Shown here one piece after another: positions 33,745 to 42,999 of a DNA stretch of 64,000 bases (position 1 is its first letter; every line of letters starts with the position of its first letter). This DNA is from Prochilodus magdalenae (Eukaryota; Chordata; Actinopteri; Characiformes; Prochilodontidae): positions 173,501-237,500 of the forward strand of contig JAMWET010000078.1 in NCBI GenBank assembly GCA_024036415.1, given 5' to 3'. A program made the position numbers and the translations under genes. The notes under the pieces were generated by a model. It was not told where the DNA came from. It worked only from the letters and a program-made list of their open reading frames with translations, and ran no database searches.

Positions 33745-34565
33745 TAATCATCAAAAAAGTAGTTGCATCCAGAAGGAATTTACCGGCAGGCATGAAACTT
33801 GGTGGGTACGTTGTGAGCCATGTGAGCACGGATGGGCCTTATCGCTGTACCTGACTGATTATATAAGGTTGTCCTGCTGTGTGTGCTTTCCATTCTGACA
33901 CACGCTTGTGTTAGTAGTCTCATTTGCTACACTACTTCCGAATGTTCAGTTCAATAAATATTGCTCATATCAGTCCAAATTTATCATTAATAATTGTTCC
34001 AGGTAACCTTTATCTTACTTCTGATCAGCACTGCAAACCACCACTTCCTTCAATATCTAAAATAAAAAAAATCTAAAATCTAAAATTTTAAAACTGGCCA
34101 ATCATTCTCTGCGTAGAGAGTTTCTGATCCATTTGTGATTTTTACACAAAGGAATTTGTATTCTGCATTTAACCCATCCGTGAAGTGAAACACCCACACT
34201 AGGGGGCTGGAGAGGTGGGCTCCATGGTGCCTGGGGAGCACTGGGGGTTAGGTGCCTTGCTCAAGGCCCTCTCAGTCGGTACTCTCTGTTCAGGGAATCA
34301 AAGCGGCAACCCTCAGGTCACAAGGCTGGTTCCCTAACCTCCAGCTCATCCCTGCCCACTTCGAGGTGCGACTATTATTTTGATGACGAGTACGGACACA
34401 CATATATCTCACCTCTCTTCTCTCCGAAGTACAGAGTCTGTTGTGCAGTGTTAGACCACTGCAGTGAGGAGTTATCACTCTCAGCCACACGGCAGGTCAG
34501 GGTCACTGTGCCCCCCACAGCCACTGTCTCATCTGAAGTCACTGGCTGCAATGGATCTTCTTCAT
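13686..34565 (-). CDS. cadm3: cadm3-like cell adhesion gene, seven internal exons (partial gene span)
   Basis: This is the span of a minus-strand gene for a type I membrane adhesion protein of the CADM/SynCAM/nectin-like family. Joined in order 34565-34413, 28713-28561, 26716-26579, 24496-24326, 23339-23249, 15456-15284 and 14099-13686, the exons give 1,293 bp with open frame throughout. The junctions are phase 1 except Ig3a/Ig3b, which is phase 2. Three Ig domains are visible, each split by an intron and each with its cysteine pair. CADM3 rather than CADM1, 2 or 4 is favoured by SDETV..GGTV and QQTLYFGEKR in the first Ig exon, ALRDNRIQL and CSIFTMPVRTA in the second, and LNKSDNG in Ig3, compared with the family as I remember it. 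The signal-peptide exon and the TM/cytoplasmic exons (ending in the family's PDZ-binding tail) are not seen. Assignment to the family is firm; the exact paralogue is likely. Confidence 0.93.
14100..15283 (-). other. cadm3 intron between Ig3b and stalk exons
   Basis: This 1.18-kb intron runs from the donor G/GTAATG at 15283 to the acceptor cttccaag ending at 14100. The purine bias of the stalk exon continues a little way into it on the plus strand (14100-14240). No repeat family or second exon was recognised. The open frames here are shadows. Confidence 0.75.
15284..15456 (-). CDS. cadm3: cadm3 exon, Ig3 second part
   Basis: This 173-bp exon enters in phase 2 and leaves in phase 1. It starts with PTSFTWQKKDGELPP (C-strand Trp), then GAFLRFEALNKSDNGVYLC (second Ig3 cysteine), then the G strand ending YTLQVQ. 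The acceptor is ctctgttttag and the donor is G/GTAATG. LNKSDNG is the family hallmark before the F-strand cysteine and contains an N-glycosylation sequon (NKS). The intron separating this exon from its Ig3 partner is the longest inside the gene here (7.8 kb) and carries most of the satellite-like sequence. Similarity to Ig3 of CADM proteins is clear; the F-G loop is diverged (ADNNIGLGDG). Confidence 0.95.
16085..16390 (+). repeat. dispersed repeat with telomere-like GGTTAGGGTTAGGG core
   Basis: A TG-rich lead-in is followed by GTGGGGACCTCAACCTGTAC, GTCTCCACAATGCAA, a core of AAGGTTAGGGTTAGGG with degenerate TTAGG units, and TAATGCCCCCACAAGTCACA. A second copy lies at 44790-45005. This is an interspersed teleost repeat, not a telomere: the pure TTAGGG run is only about two units. 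Confidence 0.65.
16744..16886 (+). repeat. (GA)n microsatellite, ~140 bp
   Basis: This is almost uninterrupted GA with occasional AAAG and ACAG interruptions. Open frames on both strands (RERERE and SLSLSL) are repeat translations. Confidence 0.95.
17225..19045. repeat. 1.8-kb C/A-rich degenerate tandem array with 256-bp higher-order unit
   Basis: The plus strand is almost free of G and is built from short recurring phrases: CACACCCTGCA, CATAACCTACCCCTACAA, CTACCCCAACATCTACC, ACCTTAA. Copies are irregular, about 60-80 bp apart. Between 18172 and about 18670 a longer block is present twice in tandem: CCCACCTTTAATATAGCCTA starts at 18193 and again at 18449, and CATACCTCTGCCAAACACAT at 18365 and 18621, both giving a 256-bp period. 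This is a minisatellite/satellite-like array inside the Ig3 intron. Confidence 0.88.
22545..23110 (+). repeat. ~570-bp purine-rich (A/G) tract
   Basis: The plus strand is overwhelmingly A and G with AAAGAAAG, GAGAGA, AAAAAGGGAA and AGGAGGA motifs but no fixed period. In the cadm3 transcript it is U/C-rich and lies 140-700 nt downstream of the Ig3a exon. Minus-strand open frames of 212 and 161 codons here are Phe/Leu/Ser-rich translations of the tract and are rejected as genes. Confidence 0.9.
23163..23242 (+). repeat. (TG)n microsatellite abutting the cadm3 Ig3a donor
   Basis: About 80 bp of TG lie on the plus strand, so the transcript reads GTAAGAACACACACACG and onward from the donor at 23248. 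CA repeats just inside introns are known hnRNP L binding sites; the placement is seen, the function inferred. Confidence 0.95.
23249..23339 (-). CDS. cadm3: cadm3 exon, Ig3 first part
   Basis: This short 91-bp exon enters in phase 1 and leaves in phase 2. In the frame set by its neighbours it reads FSPSVAIKPES, then DLPREGEKFHLQCLGYGNPE, which includes the first Ig3 cysteine and the GNP turn of the family (CADM1-3 have Y-T-P-S/T at the start and G.P near the end). The acceptor is tttctccaag and the donor is GA/GTAAGA. The other open frame across this stretch is a shadow. Within six bases of the donor the intron becomes a (CA)n tract about 80 nt long (TG on the plus strand, 23163-23242), followed by about 570 nt of pyrimidine-rich transcript sequence. 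Confidence 0.93.
23340..24325 (-). other. cadm3 intron between Ig2b and Ig3a exons
   Basis: This 986-bp intron has donor T/GTAAGA at 24325 and acceptor tttctccaag ending at 23340. It carries no obvious repeat except possibly a decayed MITE start near 23513 (AAAGGTGCAGTCTATGATGT). Confidence 0.75.
24326..24496 (-). CDS. cadm3: cadm3 exon, Ig2 second half
   Basis: This 171-bp exon is phase 1 to phase 1. It encodes 57 residues: a linker (RPDVVESNPDEP), then TYTVTSVLTLAVTRDDNNAM, then IACSVDHPSI with the second Ig2 cysteine, then a tail ending LSVL. The acceptor used (tataaag) has a weak pyrimidine tract, so the start is chosen from frame and family alignment rather than splice strength. The donor T/GTAAGA is strong. 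The pattern TVTS..L...VTR.DD...I.CSV.H.S matches Ig2 of CADM3 more closely than CADM2, which as I recall has CRVDHES. A short insertion (ANGDKR) replaces the family's usual loop. Confidence 0.94.
24497..26578 (-). other. cadm3 intron splitting Ig2
   Basis: This 2.08-kb intron has donor G/GTACAC at 26578 and a weak acceptor tataaag ending at 24497. It contains a young MITE at 25105-25635. The remainder (24540-25100 and 25640-26520) is unremarkable apart from short GTGTGT runs next to the donor (26538-26576). Confidence 0.75.
25105..25635. mobile_element. ~530-bp MITE, copy 1 (inside cadm3 Ig2 intron)
   Basis: The ends are inverted repeats: CAGGGGTTGGACAATGAAAC at the left and GTTTCATTGTCCAACCCCT at the right, extending to ACACCTG/CAGGTGT. 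Copy 2 at 60022-60556 differs at only about ten positions by eye. The left flank has the TA expected of a Tc1/mariner target; the right end has lost the terminal GTA. An internal 61-codon frame is shared by both copies but is not a recognisable protein; it may be antisense to an ancestral transposase. Confidence 0.88.
26579..26716 (-). CDS. cadm3: cadm3 exon, Ig2 first half
   Basis: This 138-bp exon is phase 1 to phase 1. The acceptor is ctctctctcag and the donor is G/GTACAC. It encodes about 46 residues starting GVPGKPVISGFE and continuing EGESITLTC (first Ig2 cysteine), GSKPPAQLHW (C-strand Trp) and YRGAEKLEG. The order KP.I.G, then LTC, then GSKP, then W is the usual start of the second (C2/I-type) Ig domain in CADM2 and CADM3. 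A 190-nt pyrimidine-rich tract ending in (CT)n lies just upstream in transcript direction (26718-26910). The frame joins the next exon at Gly. Confidence 0.95.
26718..26910 (+). repeat. purine-rich tract with (GA)n ends next to the Ig2a acceptor
   Basis: GA repeats lie at 26719-26732 and 26872-26910, with AAAG, GGGAAGGGAA and GAGAAGG between them. On the transcript strand it forms a 190-nt pyrimidine tract ending in ctctctcag. Confidence 0.92.
27110..28500. mobile_element. ~1.4-kb decayed DNA transposon with long inverted ends
   Basis: The left region (AATGATGCGCATTTAAACTC, then AATAGTACAAAGACGACATA, TCAAATGCTGTAACT) matches the reverse complement of the right region (GATGTGCAAGTCATTTAAAC, then AAAGTAGTACAAAGACAATA, TATCAAACGTTGAAACT). 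Internal blocks such as GGACCACAGGACACTTTTCC and TGCAATGCTGCCTGAGGG are shared with a class II family I recognise from teleosts, which also seems to be the source of the element at 61735-62710. Superfamily not assigned. The coding region is broken in all frames. Confidence 0.75.
28561..28713 (-). CDS. cadm3: cadm3 exon, Ig1 second half
   Basis: This 153-bp exon is phase 1 to phase 1. It has no ATG, so it does not stand out as an open frame, but translates cleanly once joined to the previous exon. It begins ALRDNRIQL, continues STPTELSITISDVQLSDDGEYTC in two blocks containing the second Ig1 cysteine, and ends with FTMPVRTA and VTVLG. The donor is G/GTATGT. The acceptor is ctctcag, directly preceded in the transcript by about 100 nt of almost pure CT (the GA tract at 28716-28820 on the plus strand). 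ALRDNRI and FTMPV are strong CADM2/CADM3 signatures; VRTA and STP favour CADM3. An inverted-repeat transposon lies within about 60 bp of the donor. Confidence 0.95.
28716..28820 (+). repeat. (GA)n tract flush with the Ig1b acceptor
   Basis: GA with GAGC, GGGA and AAAG interruptions begins three bases from the exon edge. On the transcript strand this CT run is the polypyrimidine tract of the splice acceptor. The 86-codon plus-strand frame here is a shadow of the exon plus repeat. Confidence 0.95.
30474..31193 (+). repeat. microsatellite cluster: (TG)n, (TC)n, (TC)n
   Basis: TG with TTG interruptions lies at 30474-30546, TC at 30629-30679 and a longer TC compound at 31101-31193. Leu/Ser-rich open frames across them are repeat translations. 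Confidence 0.93.
31270..31880 (+). repeat. degenerate (CATC)n with a pure (CATA)n core
   Basis: ATCC/CATC units are scattered from 31270, with denser runs at 31672-31764, and an uninterrupted CATA run at 31765-31821. Similar degenerate ATCC sequence recurs at 33340-33450 and 36175-36770. The open frames read HPSIHPSI and YIHTYIHT and are artefacts. Confidence 0.9.
33674..33741. repeat. (TA)n microsatellite, ~68 bp
   Basis: Pure TA directly abuts the left end of a Tc1-like fragment (ACAGTAATCATCAAAAAAGT). It probably grew from the TA target site. Confidence 0.95.
33742..34060 (+). mobile_element. Tc1-like deletion derivative (~320 bp)
   Basis: The left part (ATCATCAAAAAAGTAGTTGC, then GGCATGAAACTTGGTGGGTA, then TATCGCTGTACCTGACTGA, TATATAAG) matches the beginnings at 37945-38070 and, inverted, at 50590-50720. 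The right part (TTCAATAAATATTGCTCATA, TTTATCATTAATAATTGTTC, then CACTTCCTT) matches the end at 38465-38570. The transposase region between them is missing, so this is a non-autonomous internal deletion copy. Confidence 0.7.
34130..34345 (-). repeat. tRNA-derived SINE-like fragment
   Basis: On the plus strand GGTGCCTTGCTCAAGGCCCT is followed by GGGAATCAAAGCGGCAACC and TGGTTCCCTAACCTCCAGCT. Read on the minus strand, these resemble an A box (GAGCTGGAGGTTAGGGAACC) and a decayed B box (GCTTTGATTCCC) of RNA polymerase III promoters, as in teleost tRNA-derived SINEs. It sits just 3' of the cadm3 Ig1a exon in transcript direction. A related fragment lies near 59330-59480. Confidence 0.55.
34413..34565 (-). 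CDS. cadm3: cadm3 exon, Ig1 first half
   Basis: This 153-bp exon is phase 1 at both ends. The acceptor is a T-rich tract ending ttttcag before 34565 and the donor is GTGAGA just after 34413. It encodes about 51 residues: an acidic start (DEEDP), then SDETVAVGGTVTLTC with the first Ig1 cysteine, then SSLQWS and QQTLYFGEKR. The family's V-type domain has the same order, with the Trp two residues into the C strand. NSS in the CRVAESDNSSLQW segment is a potential N-glycosylation site. This half of Ig1 carries part of the surface used for trans binding in CADM/nectin proteins. The split base at its 5' end must come from an upstream signal-peptide exon that I could not find. Confidence 0.95.
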
Positions 34566-36174
34566 CTGAAAAGACAGGAAACACAATATAAGCATCATCA
34601 TCATCATTATCAGAATGAGAGAACGTGTCAGATACGGAGAACGTCAGCAAACAAACCAATCCTTCACAGGCAGACACCCACACAATGAGACATAATAGTG
34701 GTTCTTAAAGTCTATAAAGCAGTCTCTAAAAGTCTAAATACACACACACGTGGGTGTGTGGGCGTATGTAAAGCATTTGTGTGTACAGCGCAAGCTTCTT
34801 TGTTTGTGTCTAGCACACAGATGTGACCTCTGCATTAAGCACAGCGGTTCTGTAGCCCAGGGCAAAGCCTGATCTATTTTAACCAGCGAGCATTATTCAA
34901 CCTACAATCGATGGCCTATTGTCCATCCTGAAGCTGCCCGATCTCTTACAAAACAAGGGATAAACGCAGGAGAAGCATCTTTTAACCCCTTACACTGCAT
35001 GTTTCAATTAACTTCACTCATGACTAAATAACTTGCATGTCCGGTTCAGAAAAATAGCTACCAGGCCATTTTTGGAAGCAGCTGAATAATATGAGTAATA
35101 TTATTAACCTAATAATAAACCTCAGGGTTCAAACGCTTAAAGCGGTCCTCCAGTGTTTCATCAACCTTCATTCTATCTGCTGCAGTTCTAGCATACAGTG
35201 GGTCACCACAAACAATATCTTCACAGCATTCTGTCCATAAACAACAACAGAAAACCTTGTTGTGCCGATACAGATCTGGAATAGGAATTCCTGCACACTG
35301 AAAAACACCACGACACATTCCTTTACAGTAAGGCTGTAATACACAGTAGCATCACTCCTCAATTCTGTTCCACTGATATTGACATGCTTGTCCTTCAAGT
35401 TGTTGCTACAGGCTGCTGGTTACATTTTTCATTCCAGAAAACATGGAACAGATTCCGAGCTCTAAAAGCTGATTACAGGAACGTCCACGTCTTGTAGAAT
35501 GCTTAAGCACTGCAAAGGGACAAAGAGATGCGTATTAAAACCTCTCTAATGTTGCAAAACCAATTACTAGTCTAAAAAGCGGAACAGATCACTTTAATGA
35601 TATAGCAGAATTCTGAAGGTAAAATGATTTTAGGGGACATCATTTACAAGCCTCCCCCAGGACATTATGCCGGATTTTCTTTTCATTAGTGACAAAAGGT
35701 AGATTTTATGAAGCCGTTCATCGTCATATTATTCCAATGAGTCACCTCTTTGATCAGTTCCATGACTTCCGTTATGCTGAAGCAGAACCATTCTGTCCAT
35801 CAGCTGTCACTCTGACTTAAATCAAGCTAAGCAGCTTGGGTGCTAAATTAGACCTCCAACTATCAGGCCCGGTTAGGACAGGTTAGCTTACAACACCAGT
35901 TCTGTTATAAGCTGAAGCTGCTAAAACACTTTATTTAAATAAACACAGCCAGTTTTACTGAACACCTTGCACACTACCGTCTCATACTGTAGAAACAAAC
36001 AAACAAACAAACTATACAGTATGAGTGTAAGGTAATGGAGGTCCTGATATTCAAATATATATCTAAGAGAATCTGACACAAAGTTGTTTTCTCTTCTTTT
36101 TAGGGAATTATAAAGCACAATGCTAATCTTAATGTTAAACACGAAGTTAATTCATCCATGATTTCAGTTTCTGT

Positions 36175-36770
36175 TTATATGCCAGTTCCCATCCATCACA
36201 CACTTATCCATCCATCCATCTATCCATCCATCCTTTCACTTCTTTTCCCTCCAATGACCTGTCTATCCTCTCATTCTTTCATTCTTTCATCCACCCATGC
36301 TTTCATCTATTCATCCATCAATTCTTTGTCCTTTCTTATCTACCCAAAGTAGAGAGCCTGCCCGTCTATCTGGCATTCATCTATCCACCTCTCTTCTATA
36401 CAAACCAGAAATCCTGTCCATTGCTCATAACACTAATTCATCCATTCACCCTGCAACCTATCCATTCATCCATCATTCAGCCACTCACCCACTCATGTAT
36501 CCATCCACATCCATCCATCCTCTCACATCTCCTCTCCACAAAGAATAAAGCCTGCTGATCCATTCATTCATCTAATCACCCACCCACTCATCCATCTATC
36601 TTCCATCTATTCTTTCACCTCTCCTTTCTCTAAAGTAGAGCGCCTGTCCATCCATCCCATCCACCCATCAATCCATTGTTTCATCCTGCCTGATTTCTCA
36701 ATGTTATTTTCTCAAGTAATGCATTTATCCATCTATCGCATCTATCCATCAATTATCCATGTATCACTTA
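36175..36770 (+). repeat. degenerate (ATCC)n tract
   Basis: ATCCATCC runs are interspersed with CTTTC and longer non-repeat segments over about 600 bp. The SIHPSI-type frames are artefacts. A phrase of the form AAAGTAGAG(A/C)GCCTG(C)CC recurs at about 36346 and 36634, hinting at a larger tandem period of nearly 290 bp. Confidence 0.75.
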
Positions 36771-37929
36771 TAAACAGTGTTAAAGCCAGAGGGTTTTTAT
36801 TATATTTATTTAATTTATTGTTTATTTTTCAGTGACAAAAAGAATTTTATTATTACAGTGAAGATTTAAGTATTTATTTTCTATATTTTAAATACATACT
36901 AAAGTGTAGGTATTACTGCACAACACACACCGCAGACAAGCACATCATCAGAGTGTCATGGTTAACCTTTGATTTAATTTTCTCATGTTGACATTTATCT
37001 CTTCGGGTTTAGGCAGGAGAACATTTGGAGCACAGTCTTGCTGTTTATTGATCTGTAATCTCTTTACTGTCTGTTATCTCTAATGGTACAAAGTACTTAG
37101 TTCCTTGTTTAGGGGTATTTCCGGCATGATCTCTATATTTTATGTATATTTCTTTAAGCTGTTAATTTCTACCACCATGATTTTTATGTAAAAACTGTTT
37201 TACCATGTTCCATTTCGAACTGAAACACATTACATTTTATAGCGTGCTGTTCAAGGTCGCAGGCCCTTTAAGAGAGACAGAAAAACGAATAAAGAAGCTG
37301 GCTGAAGAATCCAGACAAGCGATGAAAGAATGACAAATGAATCAGTGGATCTGAATGTGGATTTTAATTTTGCCAAAACCCTTAAGGACCTTAATGTGCT
37401 CATAATTTACATTCTGCCGTATTTTCGGTAGCGCTTGAAAGCAGCACATTACTGGTTTTATCACTGACCCATTTCACACTAATGCTGGGATTACCCCCTA
37501 CTCCCCCACCTCCACCACCATCACCATTCAAACACCAGCCAAATGCTGCCATCAGGCTCTCGTTTTTTTTGTATTATTGCTTTTCGTGACTGTAATGGAT
37601 TACCGTTCATTTACTATATGCATATACGTATTAAATGAGCAGTAATCCATTGCAAAACATTCCATAGTAGAAATCCATTAGGGGAAAACATATTTATCTA
37701 TGAGCATTTCTGTTGATGATATTCATGAGTCCCTACAGATATGTTTAGTTTGGAGCATCCACAGGAATCGACATACTGATATACCCAACATAACAATACA
37801 ACATAATGTCTTTCTCCTGTGACTCTCCTGCAGATTCTCCTGTGTCCTTTCTTACACTCACTTCACACAACATGAGTCCACCCAAAACAAATGCAATACA
37901 ATATATTATGATACAATATACAATCATCA

Positions 37930-38610
37930 TCACAAAATATAACTGTACCCCGATTCAACCGACAGAAACAAAACTTGGTGGGTAGACCTTGAGACATGCA
38001 AATGGTTTAAGTTTCATGTCTGACCGAGTAAGAGTTGGTCTTTCCGCTGTACCTGACTGACTATATAAGATCAACAACTGCCCTTAACATCATAACAGCG
38101 ATGCCAAAGACTGCAATGGTGTCATGCCAGACTGTCATAGAGTGACTCAGAATGGCAGCAAACCATCTTCATTGACGAGTCCTGCTTTTGTCTCGAAGAC
38201 GACCAATGAATCCACATGTCGAGGCATCGTGGTCCGAACCAAGATTAATGGCTTCCTTTTACACATCCGGAAAGCCTGGTGTCACGCCACCTCCCCCTCT
38301 ATTGCACAGAAACTGCAGGAACTGTGTGAGAATATTCAAGCTGCATGGGATGGATTATCACAGGACACCATTAGAAACCTCTACAGCTCCATGCTGAGAC
38401 ATCTGGCATGTTGCGTTAGCAAACATGGAGGCCTGATGCCATACTGAGACACTAGTTCTGCATGTGTAGCTCAATAAATATGACCCTTATCAGAGTAAAT
38501 TTATCATAATTTATTGTTCCTGGTTTATCTTCTTTCCCAATAGTACTGCAATTTGGCACTTCCTTCTGGGTTCCACTATTTTTTTATGCTGAGTGTATGC
38601 CATGACATTG
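37930..38610 (+). pseudogene. Tc1-like transposon relic with transposase remnant
   Basis: The left end (AACAAAACTTGGTGGGTAGA) and the right end (CACTTCCTTCTGGGTTCCAC) belong to the same family as 33742-34060 and 49636-50735. Between them a 107-codon frame (38124-38447), plus fragments in other frames, shows Tc1 transposase features: an IDESCF-like block around 38175 and a C-terminal end of the form LSQDTIRNLY...ML, GGLMPY (family end: GGHTRY). Most of the N-terminal DNA-binding domain and part of the DDE core are deleted, and the frame shifts between the DES block and the C-terminus. Not functional. Confidence 0.75.
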
Positions 38611-39723
38611 CAACACAGCTATAACAGATGAAGTCAGTCAAATCCAAATAAGCTAACATTAGCCTAACTGCAACATCACAATAACAGATATGCACTACAT
38701 AACTGTCATCATTACCGATCGAGCCTTATGGTAATTTTAAATCAACTAGGGGTATTTTCTGTCAAGCAAAAAATGTGGCTAACTCTACCCTGGATTTAAA
38801 GCCTTTCAGGTTTTCAGGCTTCCCTTAGCTCCCTCCACCTCCAGAAAGCCTCTTTGAAGTTTACCCCTTGTTTTATCTGTCTAATTCTCTCTTTCTGGCA
38901 TGATTTTCTAGATTTGTCTTCTTCTGTTAACTTGTCTTTGCCATGCACGTTACTGTTGACAAAATAGGCATAGGTAGTTTTATTTGCTGGAGGTCTGAAT
39001 ATCCGCCTTTGTGTTTGCATGTCCTTAAACTGGTGCACCGGGTGTAGCCACCTTTTGGCTCTGATTGGTTGTTTTGATTTGGACGCAATGGATTTCTGCA
39101 AATGATATTAGGAGTGCTAGGCAGAGCTAGACAAGCCTTTTACAGAACACCTGTTTCATGTACTAGCGTACAGGACATAATGACAGTTTTAGCAAATATG
39201 ACAAAAAAGTTATTACCTACTGCAGCTTTAATATAACCATGCTGACTCAGGAATACTTTAGACAACCCTGCCAGTAAACACAGGTCATCACTGCATCTTC
39301 AAATGCAAGAAAAGAATATGCAAAGAGAAAACCATGTATCAATAACATCCAGAAATATCACTGATGACTAACGTGAAAGTGGAAGAATGTCATCAGCACA
39401 AATTCCAAAAGCCAGCATCTGTCATGAAATAAGCTATGCATTATTGCCAGGGGCAAATTGCACATCTGTGAGGGCACTTTTAATTGTATGCAAATATGGT
39501 ATAACACAGCTCTTGTACACTGCAATGGTGAACACAAACTGTAATCTATGTGTGCTCAGAGTATAAAACAAACACACTCATGCAGTAATGCTGCGAAACA
39601 GGCAGCTTTATAACTGATCACTGAGCTTTAACTAACAATATCTGCTCCAGCTATCACGCCTATGTAAACACAAGCATGAGAAATGCTAACATCTTTCTAC
39701 TTTTCTCAAACAATATCTACCCC

Positions 39724-41642
39724 CACTGGCCACTTTGTTAGATGTGTCTCCTTGTATCTGCACTTATTGCCCATTTAATCAGCTCTACGTACCACATATG
39801 TGCCTTTTGTAGCTCTACAACTGCAACGGTATATAGCTTTTTGTGCTATAAGTAATGTACATGCCAGAAGGAAAACTTTCTACCACAGAAAAAACTTTCT
39901 CAACGGCCTGAAACGCCTTGTTGGAATTCCAGCACTTCTATGTTACAAGATGACATCATCCCAAAACGCAGTAATTTTTGCCCACCTATCAGCAAGTTTG
40001 GTGCGCTCTCATAAAGCAGACAGAGAGCTACAACAGTTAAAACAGGTCTACCAACTCGTTCTACCTGGCTTTCAGGATTGGGCTTTGAATGACTAATATA
40101 GCAGAATCAATGCTATTGTCAGGATAACCACAGGGGCAGACCTTGTAGCAGGATATTGCTCTGGCGACTGACCAATCAGAACAGCACATTGTCCTTGTTG
40201 GGAGGCTGGGATTACAGAAACATGAGGTCTAACAGAGTGTTTAACAGATATACAACATGGGAAAAATACTGTGCTTTGGGAAAGCTGAAGCGTGTACCTC
40301 TATTTTAGTAGAACCCCAAAACTAAATAATAAACATTTAAAATTGTGTAAGTGTGTTATTATAATACACACTGAAATAAAAAAACAAACAATTACTTTCC
40401 TTTATTAAAACTTGTTAGTATGGCTCTAGATTAAAAGAGTTCTAAACAACAAAAACAGTCATTATTTAATATTCTAGGCAGTATGTTTTTAGTCAATGTC
40501 TGGTAGCCTTAATACTGGGATTACCCCATTCAGAGCCAGGCTAAATGTGGCCTGTACAGAGTCTGTGTTGCCCTGCTGAAAGACTATTGCTGACCTGACA
40601 GAGGCCTGAGGCTGCTTCAGCTCTAACTGTGTGTGCTGAGGGCTTCTGTTCAAACAGTGCCTTTATAAATAGACTCAGTGCAGTAGGGGTGCCAGAGACT
40701 CTTCATCCACCCTCCCTGCCTAGTTCCCCCCTTCTCCAGCACATCTGGCCCTGCATGTGTGTAGGACAGAGTGTGTGTGCATTTGAGCTTATTTGAGGAC
40801 GTCTTTCTTTGTGTGTCTTACCTCACGTCTCTATTTCTCGGTGTGTGTCTGTATGTGCATGATAGCAAAAAGCATGTTATAAGAAATGCCACACACACAC
40901 ACACACACTTAATTACCCACCCCCACAGGACCCAATGTGAGTTTCACAATTGGCCTTGCCCACCTTGCCCAAGATAGTGGATTAACAGGCTAAAATAAGC
41001 CGCAAGCTAACAACAAGCAGTGCTAGATTGCTTACTGTAATTAAATGATCCTAGTTTTACCATGTTAGCAATTATTAAATACTTAGATCAGATACACAGT
41101 AAACATGGTCTGAAAGCATGATGTGAGAATTATCTGCCCAAACAATTTGTCAGACACATACACATCTCCATTGTACTACCCAATAATAGTAGGATCCAAT
41201 GTTAGCTTAATGCTCTATTCAGATGGTAACAGTCTGATTGCACATAGGAGAAAAGTGCCATAATTCTGAGCTATCTGGTTCTGAGTTAAGTCAAACGCAG
41301 CATGACAACTGGGCTTTATAAATACTCACCTGCATATACATCCATTCTTATCAGCCACTCTTTTTATTATACTGTTACTGTTATACTATTATATAGTCAG
41401 CATACTTTCATCCTGTTCTTCAATGATCAGGCCCGCCGGGTCCATCACCGTGCTATTCGAGTAGTGGACAGGGGCGGTTCAGTGTTCCTGACTATTGAAG
41501 ATCAGGGTTAAAGGTGGATACAGGAAAACAGACCACAGGCTGTAAATGTCCAACTACCAAGTGCACCAATATAAGAGGAGCAGTAAAATGGACAATAAGC
41601 GCAGATACAAGCAGGTGTACCTAATAAAGTGCTAGGTGAGTG
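39724..41642. mobile_element. possible inverted-repeat element or two fragments of one family
   Basis: The left end CACTGGCCACTTTGTTAGAT, then TGTATCTGCACTTATTGCCC, is matched by the reverse complement of the sequence ending at 41642 (CACTCACCTAGCACTTTATT, then TGTATCTGCGCTTATTGTCC). Internal phrases (CATCCTGTTCTTCAATGATC, CTGTAAATGTCCAACTACC) belong to a family I associate with ostariophysan fishes. The interior also contains copies of the ~250-bp local repeat, so either one element was invaded or two independent half-copies lie here. A further fragment is at 58600-58790. Confidence 0.5.
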
Positions 41643-42931
41643 CGTATTTCAGCTTTCCCATGTTTTACCTTATACTAATAAAGTTGTATAGGGCACTTTA
41701 AGATTCTGTAACTAAAATGAAAAGTGCTACATGAAAAATAAATATTTGTTGTAATAAAAGGTCAGATACAAAATAGCTGCTAGAACAGCATCCATCATGG
41801 ATATGCACACACATATAGGGTCCAATGTTAGTACTGCAACCGGACAAGCCAAACATAAGTCTTGAACTATCAATATTTTAAAGACTTGGATACACATTCC
41901 AGAAGGATGTATGGGAGTTCTCTGCCAGAACAGTCCATGACGCATTCTTACTTGCTAACCCAACCTCAGTCTGATCCCATTAGCATTGCTGCTGGCCTCA
42001 AGCAATTCTATGCAGTGCTGACTTACTGGCAACCAATTATCCATGTGTTAGCATGCTAGCAGTTATTAAACACTTATTGGTTCGGATACACCTACCAAAA
42101 GAATGCTATGAGAATCATATTGCTGACCCTGCATAATAGGCTCACTTATTTTTTGAAATAATAACTGGGGCATTTCGAGTTTATCGGTCAATACATCATT
42201 AGAATATCCAGTGTTTTATCAATGAAATAAAAAAGTTCCAGTTTCACATCACTTGCAGATTCTAACTGTTCAACTGTAATAAACTATGGTGAAGGCTGAC
42301 AGGGAACAGTATATATATATATATAATATTTTGTCAATAAAAAGAGACTGTGGCTACAAAAAAAAAAAAATACTATACCCCAACAGCAAGACCCTAACCA
42401 TACCCCTGGACTAGCTCCAGTTTGGAGAGGCAGAGACGACTGTCATATCCATATGTCCATGTGTAGAGGGCTGAGAAAATGACTATTCATACTATTTGCA
42501 GAGTGTATGGTATGACTGTATGCTTATACAAATCAGACACAATTTGAGTCTCGTAACTCCAGCCCCTCCTTAATCCCTGGGTTACTTTACATCACAAAAA
42601 GATGTTTGTGGTGATGTTGTAGGCTCCCTTGACACTTCCTTGCATCTGTTCGAGATTTACACAGCAATATTCTCTCAAACTAGGCAAGCAAGTAGAAGTG
42701 GTTAGCAGTTATTGGCCAAAACAAGCTCAGTGAGTGATGTCTGCCCGTCTGCTCTGCTGCCAGAAATTTCCAGTATGCTTTTCATTCACAGTTAAAAATG
42801 GGGACATTTCCTGGGACAGCTCCAGCTGGGGACAGGCCATCATAAACAGGGACTGTCCCCAGAAAACAGGGATATCTGGTCACCCTAATGATGAGAGGAT
42901 TTGCTGTTAAAACAGTAACTCTCTCTCTCTT

Positions 42932-42999
<68 letters not shown>

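Larger units (their letters stand above)
28714..34412 (-). other. cadm3 intron splitting Ig1 (5.7 kb)
   Basis: The donor is G/GTGAGA at 34412 and the acceptor ctctcag ends at 28714. It has a dense cluster of microsatellites at 30.4-31.9 kb, a (TA)n tract at 33.7 kb, a Tc1-like deletion derivative and a SINE-like piece near 34.2 kb. 28.9-30.4 kb and 31.9-33.3 kb hold nothing I can name. No exon is seen inside. Confidence 0.75.
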
